30,483 bases of DNA, taken from contig BFEA01000180.1 of the NCBI GenBank assembly GCA_003427395.1, positions 736,239-766,721 on the forward strand, read 5' to 3'. The notes under the pieces are model-generated. The model was not told the origin of the DNA, searched no databases, and saw nothing but the letters and a program-made list of their open reading frames with translations. Origin of the DNA: Chara braunii. Lineage: Eukaryota; Streptophyta; Charophyceae; Charales; Characeae. The translations under genes and the position numbers were made by a program. Below, in pieces: positions 1 through 8,654 of this stretch (the stretch's first letter is position 1; each line of letters begins with the position of its first letter).

Positions 1-150
1 AAAAAAATTGAAAAACAGATATGTTATGGAGAAAAATAAAATAAACAAGATTTGCCTGAGCATTATATCCGAATTCCTTACCAAATTGGAAATAAAAATA
101 AAATACGGAAAACAAATACTAATAATAAAAATCAATAAAAATAAAAAGAG
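1..150. other. A/T-rich leader without a gene
   Basis: A-rich sequence with many AATAAAAA-like runs. I see no open frame of note and no repeat beyond simple A-richness. It leads into the duplicated unit that follows. Confidence 0.5.
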
Positions 151-159
151 AATTAAATT

Positions 160-520
160 TAGTGAGTGAGCGAGCATGTTTTCAACACCGCCATCTTTGG
201 CGATTTTTTTTTTTTTTTTTAGCATAGCTAAATGCCCTGAAAATTTACAGATGTGTACTTCACATAATTCAAAACCCACTAAAAAAGTTTCCAAAAAAAT
301 GATAAAATTGTTTAGACCCCAAACTAAAATGAAAACAAAAAGTAAAAAGTGAAAAAATACGTAAGCGAGCACGTTTTGACACCGCCATCTTTGGCGATTT
401 TTAATTCTTATTTGGCTTAGCCAAATGACTTGAAATTTTACAGCCAGGTACCTCACGTCATAGAGAACTCAAAAAAAAAAACTTCAGAAAATAATTATTA
501 TTTTTAGGCCCCGAAATAAT
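160..520 (+). repeat. Two direct copies of a ~195-bp A/T-rich unit
   Basis: Copy 1 (about 160-320) and copy 2 (about 355-515) share, in order, GAGCGAGCA(T/C)GTTTT, then ACACCGCCATCTTTGGCGAT, a T-rich run, a TTAGC(C)TAAATG-like segment, TGAAATTTACAG, and an A-rich end. The shared core recurs 195 bases apart (near 185 and 380). The core contains a small hairpin, CGCCatctttGGCG. The copies are diverged, so this is an old tandem duplication of unknown origin. Confidence 0.7.
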
Positions 521-575
521 TTTTGGCGGGGGCCAAACGCCGTCGGGTTCGGACCCCGTACGGGACCCCAAACGT

Positions 576-617
576 CCGTACGTACGGAGGTCTGCCCGGG
601 GACCTCCATACGTACGG
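576..617. repeat. 17-bp inverted repeat with CGTACGTA arms
   Basis: Left arm 576-592 and right arm 601-617 pair over 17 positions with one mismatch and an 8-base loop. The arms carry CCGTACGTA and GGAGGTC. The sequence lies in a GC-rich island (about 525-620) inside A/T-rich surroundings and is followed directly by a TA microsatellite. Confidence 0.75.
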
Positions 618-627
618 GCTGGTAAAC

Positions 628-630
<3 letters not shown>

Positions 631-662
<32 letters not shown>
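631..662. repeat. (TA)n microsatellite
   Basis: About 16 uninterrupted TA dinucleotides. Reading frames through it encode only alternating Tyr/Ile and are not genes. Confidence 0.95.
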
Positions 663-663
<1 letters not shown>

Positions 664-666
<3 letters not shown>

Positions 667-1284
667 GAGTGTTCAGGCGATCTATTGCGACCGTATGTAA
701 GGGTCAAACAAATTATGCTTTGGGAGAAAAGGGAGATTTTTATTTTTAACTTTTGCTTTTTAGAGTCTTTATAGTTGGACATTGGAGTCTGTGACATTCG
801 TCAAATTCAAACCCCTTGATTTTCCTCCAGACCTTGGATGATGGAATTCGTCTTCAAGGCCACGAGAACTAACGGCCACTACAGGCCAGAACTTGTGTAC
901 CACCCACTCTCCTCAGAGTGTAGAAGAGGGTGTGGTTCTCAACCGCCTTTGGCGGTTGTCCAACGCCGAGAGATTAACCCCTCAAGACACATGTCAAACG
1001 CACTTGAGTGTCGAAAGTGACCCTCGAGGTCATCGAGGACCATGTGATTATGGGTGCTACATAGTACGCCATCGTTGCGACTGCTTGCATAGGCATGCAT
1101 GGCTAGTCGATATGGGAAGGCTCTGCGTCCGCGCAATTTTATTCCAAGTCTCGTGTGTGATGGTTAACCAATTTTTGTGTCAGAAGGTTATGGGTTGGAT
1201 ACTCAAGGGACTACAAGTATTTTGTTTTGTGTGAGTGATTTGATTTATTTTTGTTTTTACGTGGTGTAACGTGTGGTAAGAAAG
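664..1284. other. No recognisable gene
   Basis: Mixed-composition sequence. The short open frames on both strands (for example 893-1234 plus) have no motif I recognise and overlap each other. A small GAACCGCC...GGCGGTT hairpin occurs near 937-957 (CAACCGCCtttGGCGGTTG). Confidence 0.4.
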
Positions 1285-1612
1285 ATGCGTCCTAGACTCC
1301 TAGTCGACCGACAACAAGTCGCGCATGGGACTTTAGCCCCCCAATGCATCGGTTCGTGTGCAGGTCCGATAGAGGTGTGGGACCGCGCGTACCCCTTATG
1401 CTACAGCGTACGAGAAACGCCCTCGGTGAGCCACCTCTACGATTGCTACTGATTAACTTTCGCACGTGGCTCAGTAGCTCGGCAGGGATACGCCCACCGA
1501 ACGAAGGCGACAACTCTCGCAGGTGGAGGTAAGTTGTATCGCTCGTAGGTCCTATCCTGTTATAGGGGCTCGCGAGAGGTATGGCTGACGCACTCGACCG
1601 GAGCTACAATGG
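1285..1612 (+). repeat. Structured dispersed repeat, copy 1
   Basis: First of four copies of a family described here as the covarying repeat. Visible helices: CGAG 1411-1414 with CTCG 1422-1425; TGAGCCAC 1427-1434 with GTGGCTCA 1466-1473; CCACC 1494-1498 with GGTGG 1522-1526. Immediately after the second helix comes TAGCTCGGCAGGG, which resembles a tRNA-type Pol III A box. A 3' half (about 1542-1590) holds CCTAT...ATAGG inside CTCG...CGAG. Other copies keep the pairing with different bases. It lacks the GGAGATCAGCGC block found in the others. There is no open frame common to all copies, so I read it as non-coding. Confidence 0.75.
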
Positions 1613-1822
1613 AAGCTCTATTGTACTACGTGTATATAGGCGCGCATAGGCGTTTCTCGTAGGATGTAGCATAAGTATACACATGCTCGCACATAGGTGC
1701 GCATACATGCATGTAGTAATGCCAGTGTATACTTTCATGTTTAAGTGGTAGATCTACTTGCTTTTTCTCATCCCGTCGATGGAAGTACCACGAGGTCGGT
1801 CGTGGGATCGGCGCGCGTTCAT

Positions 1823-1873
1823 ACACACACTCATAGCTACACACCCACACACCCACACACCCACACACACACA
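1823..1873. repeat. (CA)n microsatellite, interrupted
   Basis: CA dinucleotides with CCCACA interruptions. It is part of the CA/GT-rich zone that continues to about 3180. Confidence 0.9.
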
Positions 1874-1958
1874 GACACCTGCCGAGTCGGTGAAAGTCCA
1901 ACAAAACAGTCCAGCACATTAACGCTTTTCTTTGCGGAGTTGTCTATAGCGAATATGA

Positions 1959-1959
1959 C

Positions 1960-2032
<73 letters not shown>

Positions 2033-2049
2033 GCGCGAGCGCGCGCGCA
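1959..2049. repeat. Compound (CA)n(CG)n microsatellite
   Basis: About 29 CA units pass directly into GC/CG alternation. This gives a long purine-pyrimidine alternating tract of the kind that can adopt Z-DNA. All reading frames here are simple Thr-His, Ala-Arg or Val-Cys runs. Confidence 0.95.
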
Positions 2050-2391
2050 CAAACAAACAAACGATTTTGACAGTGTATACTTTCATGTTTAAACAGTAGA
2101 TTCGTTTGATTTTGTTCATCCCTTTCAGTAGAAGTAGCATGAGATCAACTGCGAGATCAAAGACTTATTTGTTCTCTCTCTCGCTCCACAACACGATCTG
2201 TCACGAAGCTCAGCACACCGTGACCACAACACGGGGACACGACAGGCATCATCGTGCATTCCAACATGTCTGGCAGATGACAAGCCCAGCCTCACATTGC
2301 CATTGGCGACTACAAGGGAGGGCACACCTACTGTCAGGTAAGTCGTCACCTCCCCTTCTCTCCTCTTATCTCCTCCTCCTTTTCTTCTTCG

Positions 2392-2393
<2 letters not shown>

Positions 2394-2482
<89 letters not shown>

Positions 2483-2496
2483 CTTTTTTTTTCTTC

Positions 2497-2558
<62 letters not shown>
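2394..2558. repeat. Long poly-T tract
   Basis: Two T runs (about 2394-2482 and 2500-2558) broken by TCTTTTTTTTTCTTCGG. Frames crossing it encode poly-Phe or poly-Lys and are artefacts. Confidence 0.95.
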
Positions 2559-3881
2559 CTTCTTCTTCTTTCTAATTCCTCTTCTTCCTTCTACTTCTCC
2601 TGCCACGTGTGACCTCTTCTTGTATTCACCGCGCGACCTCTTCTTGCATTCACCGCGCATCCATCTCCTCTCGTCACTACCCCGCTCGCCATCCTCATTC
2701 CTCCTATGCCATGCACGATTCTTTCCTTCCGAGGATCGCCTCTTCTACGTTTCTCTCTCCTTGTTTCCACCTCGCACTTCCTTACCTTCTCGCGTTTGCT
2801 CTTCCCCCTTTTGCTCGTATTTTCTCTCTCTCTCTAACTCACACACACTCATACTCACTTACATTAGTGTAGTAGTGCACTGTTGTTCTAGTGGTGGATT
2901 CATTCGAATTTTATCGTCCTATCGATGGAAATAATATAAAATCCGCCATGTGACACACACACACACACATACACACAGGGGCGTATACACACTCACACTC
3001 ACACACACACAGAAACAAACGAGTGTGGAAGTGTATACTTCCTTATTTCAATGTCATGCTTACTTAATTTTGCGCATTCTCTTGATAGGAGTATCATGAA
3101 GCCTCCACGAGACACACACTCACTCACACACGGGCATATACACACTCACACTCACACTCACACACACACATACACAAACAAACGTGTGTGGCAGTGTATA
3201 CTTCCATGTTCTAGCGGTAGATTCATTTGATTTTGCTCATTTTTATCTATGAAAGTAGTGCAAGGCCAACTGCGACACATAGTAGCAGTGTATAATTCTA
3301 CATTTTAGCAGTAGGTTCTTTGATTTTGTTCATCTGATTGACGGAAGCACTTTGAAATCGGTCGTGAGATAGTTGACTTACCTGTCTTCTCTCTCTCCTC
3401 GTCCTCGTCGTTGTTGTCGTCGTCGAGGTCGTCTCCCCCCATCTAACTCAGAGGAACCACATCGCATCACGTTCCGTCATAATGCGCAGCATGCAGAGAC
3501 TACAACATAAAGGATAGGACCGACACCAACGTGCATTCCAACCGAGTTGAGCGGACGACGAGCCAACTTCACGATGTCATCAACCGATGCCTCCCACATC
3601 CCGCAAGTCCACCGTCGTATATGGTAAGCAGCGGATGAAAGGTCGATGTCACCTGTGCTACCTCTCCCTGGCGCCACTTCAGACGACAAAGAGATCAGAA
3701 CCCCTTTACCAAGTTGCGACATCTCCCATCCCTTTACGCAGTAGATCCATGACGCGAACACGATCCGTCAAGATGTGCAACATGTCGAGCGCGCAGCATG
3801 AGAAATGTAAAAACAATTAGTGCTCATTTCAACAAGTCAGACGGATAACAGGTACGTCGCCCTCATTCCTTCTCTCTCTCT

Positions 3882-3968
3882 CTTCTTCTTCTTCTTCTTC
3901 TTCTTCTTCTTCTTCTTCTTCTTCTTCTCCCCCCCTCCTCCTCCTCCTTCTCCTCCTTCTCCTCCACC
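3882..3968. repeat. (CTT)n then (CTC)n microsatellite
   Basis: About 15 CTT repeats followed by CCCCCC and a CTC/CTT mix. Reading frames give poly-Phe, poly-Pro, poly-Arg or poly-Glu and are not genes. Confidence 0.95.
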
Positions 3969-4150
3969 TCCTCCCTTTTCCTACCTTTTCCCCTCGCGCC
4001 TCCATGTTCCGAGCAGCACTTTCCTCTCTCTCGCAAGGATCTCCTTCTCTTTTTCGCCGCCATCTTTGTTTGACTGCGCGCTTTCCATCCTTACTCACGG
4101 GCGCTCATCTTTCTTCTCTCACCACCGAGTATGCCATGCCCTTCAATCAC

Positions 4151-4463
4151 ACTGCCCTACTTATAGCAAGGCTCGACCGGGCTGCGATCGAGGCGGGCAG
4201 TCACTGTTAGCTACGTTAGAATGGATCTGCCCCATTATTGGGGCAGTTTCATTAAGGTACTTTTCGTAACGTGAGCCGTGAAAGCAAAAAGGAAAGAAAA
4301 AATATAAAAATAAAAAAAATAAAAACATAAAAAAAAACAAACAAACTAAAAATCTAACGGTTAACCGCCCTAACCTGCAAGTGTCGGGTCTACGTGACAA
4401 CAGGTTCCAACTAACCATTTAACTGTAAGTAACTCTGCCAGCCTTGCCACTTGCACACAGCCT
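4151..4463. other. A-rich gap with one hairpin
   Basis: CTGCCCC...GGGGCAG (4227-4246, 6-base loop) precedes an A-rich block (about 4285-4350). No gene is visible. Confidence 0.5.
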
Positions 4464-4527
4464 CGTACAAGTACGGATTCGTACTCTTGTACTTGTACGC
4501 TACTCGCACGTTAGGGGCCCCGTACAA

Positions 4528-4559
<32 letters not shown>

Positions 4560-4810
4560 CCGGTATTGTTTTTATTTTTTTCTCAAATTCTAATATGAAT
4601 CTGAAGATGATGCTCGACCAAATGTTGCTTGTTTTTTGTTGTTGCATGACATATTATTTTTCAGAGTTTTTTTATGACTTTCCCCCCCCCCCCCCCCCAT
4701 ACGGGGGCGTACAAGACCTACAGGTTTTCGTACAGGTTCCCGTACAGGTTCCCGTACAGATCCTGTACATATATTACATGTACGTTTCATACGGAAAGGC
4801 CCCGTACGTA
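4464..4810. repeat. GTAC-rich palindromic stretch
   Basis: GTAC occurs well over a dozen times. It includes an 11-bp hairpin with arms CGTACAAGTAC (4464-4474) and GTACTTGTACG (4489-4499), three near-tandem CGTACAGGTTCC-type units (about 4728-4765), and CCGTACGTATACG at the end. A T run (about 4530-4556) and a C run (4682-4699) interrupt it. It resembles the CGTACG-rich island at 540-620. Confidence 0.7.
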
Positions 4811-4829
4811 TACGTTATGCAACGTAGAA

Positions 4830-4990
4830 CTCTACTATTAAGGTCGCGAGTTCAAGCCACGACCAACTAAAACAAGGCAGAATCATAGTGAGGCTCCTTA
4901 TCAAAAGGAACTAGCTCAGGGTCGGGCAGATTCAATCCCTGAGTCTGTTGCTTAACATTCTACCCCCAAACCTATTGAGCTACCTCCTAC
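4830..4990. repeat. tRNA-like / SINE-like remnants
   Basis: On the plus strand, GAGTTCAAGCC (4848-4858) resembles a Pol III B box inside a GGTCG...CGACC stem. TAGCTCAGGG (4912-4921) and GATTCAATCCC resemble A and B boxes inside a 7-bp stem CTCAGGG...CCCTGAG. On the minus strand, TAGCTCAATAGG (4971-4982) is a good A-box match with a weak B-box match GGATTGAATCT. No full cloverleaf folds, so these look like decayed tRNA-derived pieces rather than a tRNA gene. Confidence 0.35.
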
Positions 4991-4999
4991 TTTGAATAG

Positions 5000-5372
5000 A
5001 AGTGGAACGCCGCGGGAACCTATCCAGTCGTAGGGGACCGCGGGTGTACAAGTTGGCGCACCTGGCTAGAGCGGCGAAGGGACGACGCGACCACGCACTG
5101 CTTCGGCGGCTCGCGAAAACTATTTCACGTCGTCTCCAAGTTGTCTCCGTGTTCTATACCCTTAGGGGTGTATCTCTACCGAGCTACTGACCCACATGCG
5201 AAAGCTTTTACATGCAGCTGCAGAGGTGGGTCAGCCGAGGGCGTTTGCTCGCACGTTGTAGTATAGGTATACGAGATTTAAACGCCTGTTGAACCCGGAC
5301 GTCGTCCGTCACTTAGGGCGCTGATCTCCTAAGGATGAAGCGTACGCCGATCGACTAGAGTGGTTTCAATCA
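5000..5372 (-). repeat. Structured dispersed repeat, copy 2, internally inverted
   Basis: On the minus strand this copy has GGAGATCAGCGCCCTA (near 5316-5331), the CGAG/CTCG hairpin (5236-5239 with 5248-5251), and a perfect 9-bp helix CTGACCCAC/GTGGGTCAG (5187-5195 with 5226-5234), followed by TAGCTCGGTAGAG. The 3' module (GGGAACCTATCC...GGGGACCGCGG...TTGGCGCAC, about 5012-5085) lies on the opposite strand relative to copies 1, 3 and 4. The two halves are thus inverted against each other, which also removes the partner arm of the CCCTAAGGG helix. Confidence 0.75.
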
Positions 5373-6029
5373 AGTATAGAAACCAACAACATCTTGACCC
5401 TAGTCCCTTGCATACAATTTCTCCATACAAATATAGGTATTTATGTAATTTATTCCGACGAAATCACCAAAAGTTATATAAATATATATAAAATCACTTT
5501 TTTAAATCAACCAGCTCAACAATTATAGCACAATTCTTTAATAGGTTTGGTCTGACGAAAAGGATCATGCTATCGTGTTTTTCTACTCGTCGCCGATATG
5601 GTTGACACATAATTTTTCTTTTTCAAGCCTTTAAGCTAAAGTTAGACTTTTTTCTTCTTCCAAGTCTGAATTTAGGACTACATTACAAAAGTTTGTCATG
5701 GTTAGCTTCTGCAAGTAAATATCACTGCTACCACGCAGATCAACAAGTGATCTGGTTCCTGGTCGAAGTTTGAACTCTCGGTTCGACCCCACCTCCGCTA
5801 TCGTCTCCTTCTTGCTTCTGACATGTGGTTACCCCTCAATACATAAGCATGATAGTGCCATTATTGAGGTAATCCATATATTATCCATCTGACAGTCCTA
5901 TCTACATAATGTGTTTTTTTTTTTTTTTTTTTTTTTTATGATTACCTCGTGAACTCATGAGTCATATGACTTCCTCAACAGGACAACTCAATGCGTAAGT
6001 GTTATCTGAAATTCAAGTTGGATATCTGA
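5373..6029. other. No recognisable gene
   Basis: A/T-rich at 5400-5520, with a T run at 5913-5937. GGTTCGACCCC (about 5779-5790) matches a Pol III B box, but I find no paired A box or cloverleaf. A short stretch near 5547-5600 (TTTGGTCTGACGAAA) resembles minus-strand sequence near 11240-11260. Confidence 0.4.
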
Positions 6030-7111
6030 AGACATTGTCTATCCCAAGTAGATTTGCCGTTCTCCCTGTGCCTGAGCCTCCAATGAATCCAATCGCGCAA
6101 GCTCGCTGTCATCGAATGTTAGGGTAGCCCTCCGTCCACCTCGCATGACTCTAATAATTTGAGTGTCATAGAAAGAGGCCATCCGTGAAGCTAACTCCAA
6201 ACTATGACCCACAGAGGCCGACTAAGTCCATATAAATTTCGGGTCTCTAGTTCTGGATCCGGACGACGTCGAAGTGTTTGTTGGACGAGGTAATTATGAT
6301 ACTCATAATGACTCGGGAGAGACATTGGAGATTACTCGCACAGTGAAAATACAATGTGTATCCATAAAACTCCTCAGGAGTTTGAGCCGTGTTTGCCCAA
6401 AAATCCGCGCGAGTGCTAGGGAAAACTTTCTCTCCATTTCGGAGTAGGCCGATGAAGCCGATGCACTCCGTGGAAGAACCATTTCGAACTCATAGAAGTT
6501 GCTCTGCTTCTCTGATGAGATCGTCCTCAAGCGTATCGCGAACCAGTAGGTACCTTGGGATTGTCATGTCCCGTCGAGCTCCAGGCATCTGCGTGTCAGA
6601 ACTGAGTAATCGTTCTATGAGTCCGTCCTCCTCATCTTGGCATGCATACTCTGAGAATGGTTCAGCTCGTAGAATGATGAACCTATTCGCCAGTACTCGT
6701 CTTGTGTGATATATGCCAAAGAAAGGACCCTGTCGTTCGTTTAACCAAAGTACAATACAAAACGAAAGTCAGCCTTATCTCAGGAATTTCGTCCATTCGA
6801 GGGTTTATCTCATATGGTTGCATCACCACTAAATTCATGTTGACGAAGTCGCGATCGGGCAGTGGCGACGCGAACTCGTAGTAAAGGATGTCCAATCCGG
6901 TTCTTGATCTGAAAATGAGTCGTCTAGGAGGGTCCCGCGCACTGCCATCCCAGAATCGTGGAACATCCTCCTCAGAATATAATTCATCCGGATTGAAGAT
7001 GGCTCGTCTTACTCTCTCTAATCTTTCTCCATTACGTCTTGAAGACTCGGCCCATTCTGCCGCTACGTTATGATTGCGGAAAAGGTGACAGACCGTTGTC
7101 CTTGATGCCAT
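6030..7111 (-). pseudogene. Decayed coding region of unknown family
   Basis: Minus-strand frames read as protein across about 1.1 kb but not in one frame. The first segment (7111 down to about 6720) starts at an ATG placed right after TTTTCAG, a good 3' splice site; it contains MASRTTVCHLF, an acidic SEEDVPRFWDG and RSRTGLDILYYEF. A second frame (about 6720-6500) reads HTRRVLANRFIILRAEPFSE and RDMTIPRYLLVRDTLEDDL, then passes a TGA and continues as RADFWANTAQTPEEFYGYTL. A third (about 6190-6030) reads MASFYDTQIIRVMRGGRRA and ends at a stop after QIYLG. The shifts could be introns or indels. I do not recognise the family. The gene lies downstream of the minus-strand composite element and could have been read from it. 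Confidence 0.5.
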
Positions 7112-7361
7112 CTGAAAAGAAAGACGATAGTGGTTACGTTAAAATTTCTGCTACTGAGTATTATTCACGCATTATTCTTCTCACTAGTTCGTGCTTCTTT
7201 TTGCACGGTCATCCACGATAAGAGTGCGTAACTGCACTCTGCCTTAGTATAACATGAACTGGGCTTCTTTTGGCACCAGTTCCCCATGCGTCAGTGACTC
7301 TTACCATGGCCACCAAAGGGTATACTACAACAATTCTTCTTTACACGAGGCGCCAAGAATT
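7112..7361. other. No recognisable gene
   Basis: Unique-looking sequence between two minus-strand coding remnants. On the minus strand it ends in a pyrimidine-rich CTTTCTTTTCAG acceptor-like motif at the border with the decayed gene, so it may be intronic. Confidence 0.35.
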
Positions 7362-7586
7362 CTAAAGGCCTTTCCGTGAATATAAGCCTATCCTTCCCCT
7401 AGGAGGTGGTCTGGGATACCCCTCGTCCTCGCTCGAGAGTACCTCGGATCTCAGAAGTCGGGATGGCTCCACCACTGCAGCATGGTACCCCCCCCCAGAG
7501 CGGTCCACTCTGATGCCTCCTAGAAAAAGGAACCCCCGCCTCAGATGCCTCCTAGAAAAAGGAAAGGAATCTATCACGGTGAGCAA
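7362..7586 (-). pseudogene. YPRP coding remnant, copy A
   Basis: A 74-codon minus-strand frame ending in SSEDEGYPRPPPRGRI. The plus-strand copy at 26.0-26.3 kb has CSDEEEEYPRPLPRGRG, and the two DNA stretches align for about 190 bases. The match in the acidic and PRGR parts is at protein level; further upstream the frames disagree because of indels and a variable G run (7489-7497). A 22-base direct repeat (ATGCCTCCTAGAAAAAGG at 7513 and again at 7543) sits at the upstream edge. It is probably a fragment of an element-encoded protein, perhaps a gag-like product, but no known domain is visible. Confidence 0.5.
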
Positions 7587-7961
7587 AATGACCTCTTGCC
7601 GCCTGGCGTCAAGAACAACTTAAACGAAGAATGATCACAGAAGGAAAAGTCATTCAGACAGACGGACATAGACAAAGAGGGTCATTCAGAAAAGAACCGG
7701 TGACCTTGGGAAAAATGTATGTCCATTCAGGTTTTTCTTCTTAGTGATCGCTTTGTTTTTCGTCGTCTTCTTTCTTTTTCAGTTTAACACATATATACAA
7801 GTGTGGAGAAGTGAGAGCAAACAAACATTAGCCATCTCATGGTCAACCCACTTTCATCTCAATCAGCCACACCTGCAGTCAGATCAAACGACAAGTTCAA
7901 CAACCGAAAAACAGTGCAAAACCCAAACTCCGGCCAGACTCACATTCACACACGTCTGTTG
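7587..7961. other. No recognisable gene
   Basis: Between the coding remnant and the minisatellite of copy A. Contains TCATTCAGA repeats (7648, 7682, 7723). No frame of note. Confidence 0.4.
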
Positions 7962-8315
7962 CCGCAAAAGCTCGGCAGCGCTTCCGCACCAACACCGTCA
8001 AACTTAGTCCCGCCACTGCGAAAATTCAACAGCGCTTCCGCACCACCGCCGTCAAACTTAGTGTTGCTGCTGCAAAAATTCGGTACCGCTTCCGCACCAC
8101 CGCCGTTAAACTGAGTGCCGCCGCTGTGGAAATTCGACAGTGCTTCCACCCCACCGCTGTCAAACTTGCGTCGCCGCCGCAAAAATTCGTCAGCACTTTC
8201 GTACTACCGCCGTCAAACCTGCGTCGCCAGCGCAAAAATTCGGCAACACTTTCGTACTACCGCTGTAAAATTTTGGCAGCACTTCCCCACCGTAGTGGAA
8301 AAATGACTGGCCAAA
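7962..8315 (-). repeat. ~52-bp GC-rich minisatellite, copy A
   Basis: About seven units. On the minus strand the core of the unit reads GTGCGGAAGCGCTG, followed by AATTTTTGCGGCGGCGAC and a (T)TTGACGGCGGT part. On the plus strand the core is CAGCGCTTCCGCACCACCGC. Units drift: GCGCTT becomes GTGCTT, then CACTTTCGTACT. Open frames here (for example the SASAPPPSNLV repeats on the plus strand) simply follow the repeat. The same minisatellite lies in opposite orientation at 24.39-24.72 kb. Confidence 0.85.
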
Positions 8316-8650
8316 ATTAGTACAATTTTGGCCCCAGGCCCAAATTCCACTTCGCCGCACTGTCGTAGCCCTACAGCGTCCCTGGGTCCGTCCCGTGGGA
8401 CCAGCACCAGCCAAAGGGGAGGGGGGCAGAGTGCTCCCTGCCTTGGCTATGGCTGCCCAGCTCCTCTCCTCGCCCCGCTCTGCAGGTCTCTAGCCTCCTC
8501 CTTGAAATCCTCAGGCAGCACCTCAGCTCCTCAGCAACACTCAAGTGTGCACGTCACACAATTGACAGCACGAGTGCTTCTGTGTGGCAGCTGGGGACCG
8601 CTACCTGTTTTATAGTGGTTGAGGAGGGTTGGACGTCACTCCAGCCCCCA
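8316..8650 (-). other. Leader region downstream of the TATA box, copy A
   Basis: GC-rich sequence between promoter and minisatellite. On the minus strand, ACACTTGAGTGT (about 8540) matches ACATTCACTTGAGTGAATGT of copy B, and a GTGCTG-rich stretch follows in both. No open frame is shared between the copies, so an untranslated leader is the simplest reading. Confidence 0.4.
8608..8615 (-). promoter_or_regulatory. TATA box of element copy A
   Basis: Minus-strand CTATAAAA, in an otherwise GC-rich stretch. The same box lies at the homologous place in copy B, and both are followed 55-75 bases downstream by a small hairpin centred on CACTTGAGTG. Conservation of the box and its surroundings in two diverged copies supports a Pol II core promoter reading toward the minisatellite. 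Transcription itself cannot be seen here. Confidence 0.5.
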
Positions 8651-8654
8651 GGCA

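Larger units (their letters stand above)
1723..3370 (+). repeat. Six copies of an ~85-bp GTGTATAC module
   Basis: Copies begin near 1723, 2071, 2868, 3030, 3191 and 3283, with a seventh at 9642. The shared order is GCAGTGTATACTTCCATGTT, then GTAGATTCATTTGATTTTG, TTCATC, and GGAAGTA followed by a GAGGTC-like end. CA-rich microsatellites (for example 2952-3015 and 3100-3180) separate the copies. The conserved order with drift in between suggests an amplified element rather than chance. Its function is unknown. Confidence 0.75.
2070..4150 (+). repeat. Direct duplication with splice-donor-like boundary
   Basis: A block at about 2071-2870 and one at about 3191-4150 share, in order: a GTGTATAC module, a CTCTCTCTC tract, a stretch containing CGTGCATTCCAAC (2253 and 3528), a donor-like (C)AGGTAAGT or ACAGGTACGT (near 2334 and 3850), a long pyrimidine tract, and a C/T-rich tail with ATGCCATGC. 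Copies are strongly diverged and the microsatellites differ (poly-T versus CTT). The layout resembles a duplicated exon-donor-intron start, but I see no coding sequence. Confidence 0.6.

Noticed and set aside
2106-2660. Open frames of 100-170 residues across poly-T (poly-Phe and poly-Lys)
   Set aside because: They exist only because homopolymer and TTC runs lack stop codons; flanking sequence shows no coding character.
3820-4269. 149-residue plus frame and Arg/Glu-rich minus frames
   Set aside because: Produced by the CTT/CTC microsatellite; no domain and no conservation with the sister block at 2.1-2.9 kb.
5002-5190. RGNLSSRRGPR peptide similar in two structured-repeat copies
   Set aside because: The same frame has stops in copies 1 and 3 while helices are kept, so the likeness is explained by DNA similarity. 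Still possible but weak.
5751-5800. tRNA gene suggested by a perfect B box GGTTCGACCCC
   Set aside because: No A box at the right distance and no cloverleaf arms on either strand.
6505-6550. CTGATGAG followed by CGCGAAC, as in a hammerhead ribozyme core
   Set aside because: The GAAA element and cleavage triplet are not in place and the flanking stems do not pair.
7839-8235. Repeated SASAPPPSNLV-type peptide in the minisatellite
   Set aside because: Several frames on both strands stay open because the unit is GC-rich; length of units varies (about 50-54 bp), so no one frame is preserved.
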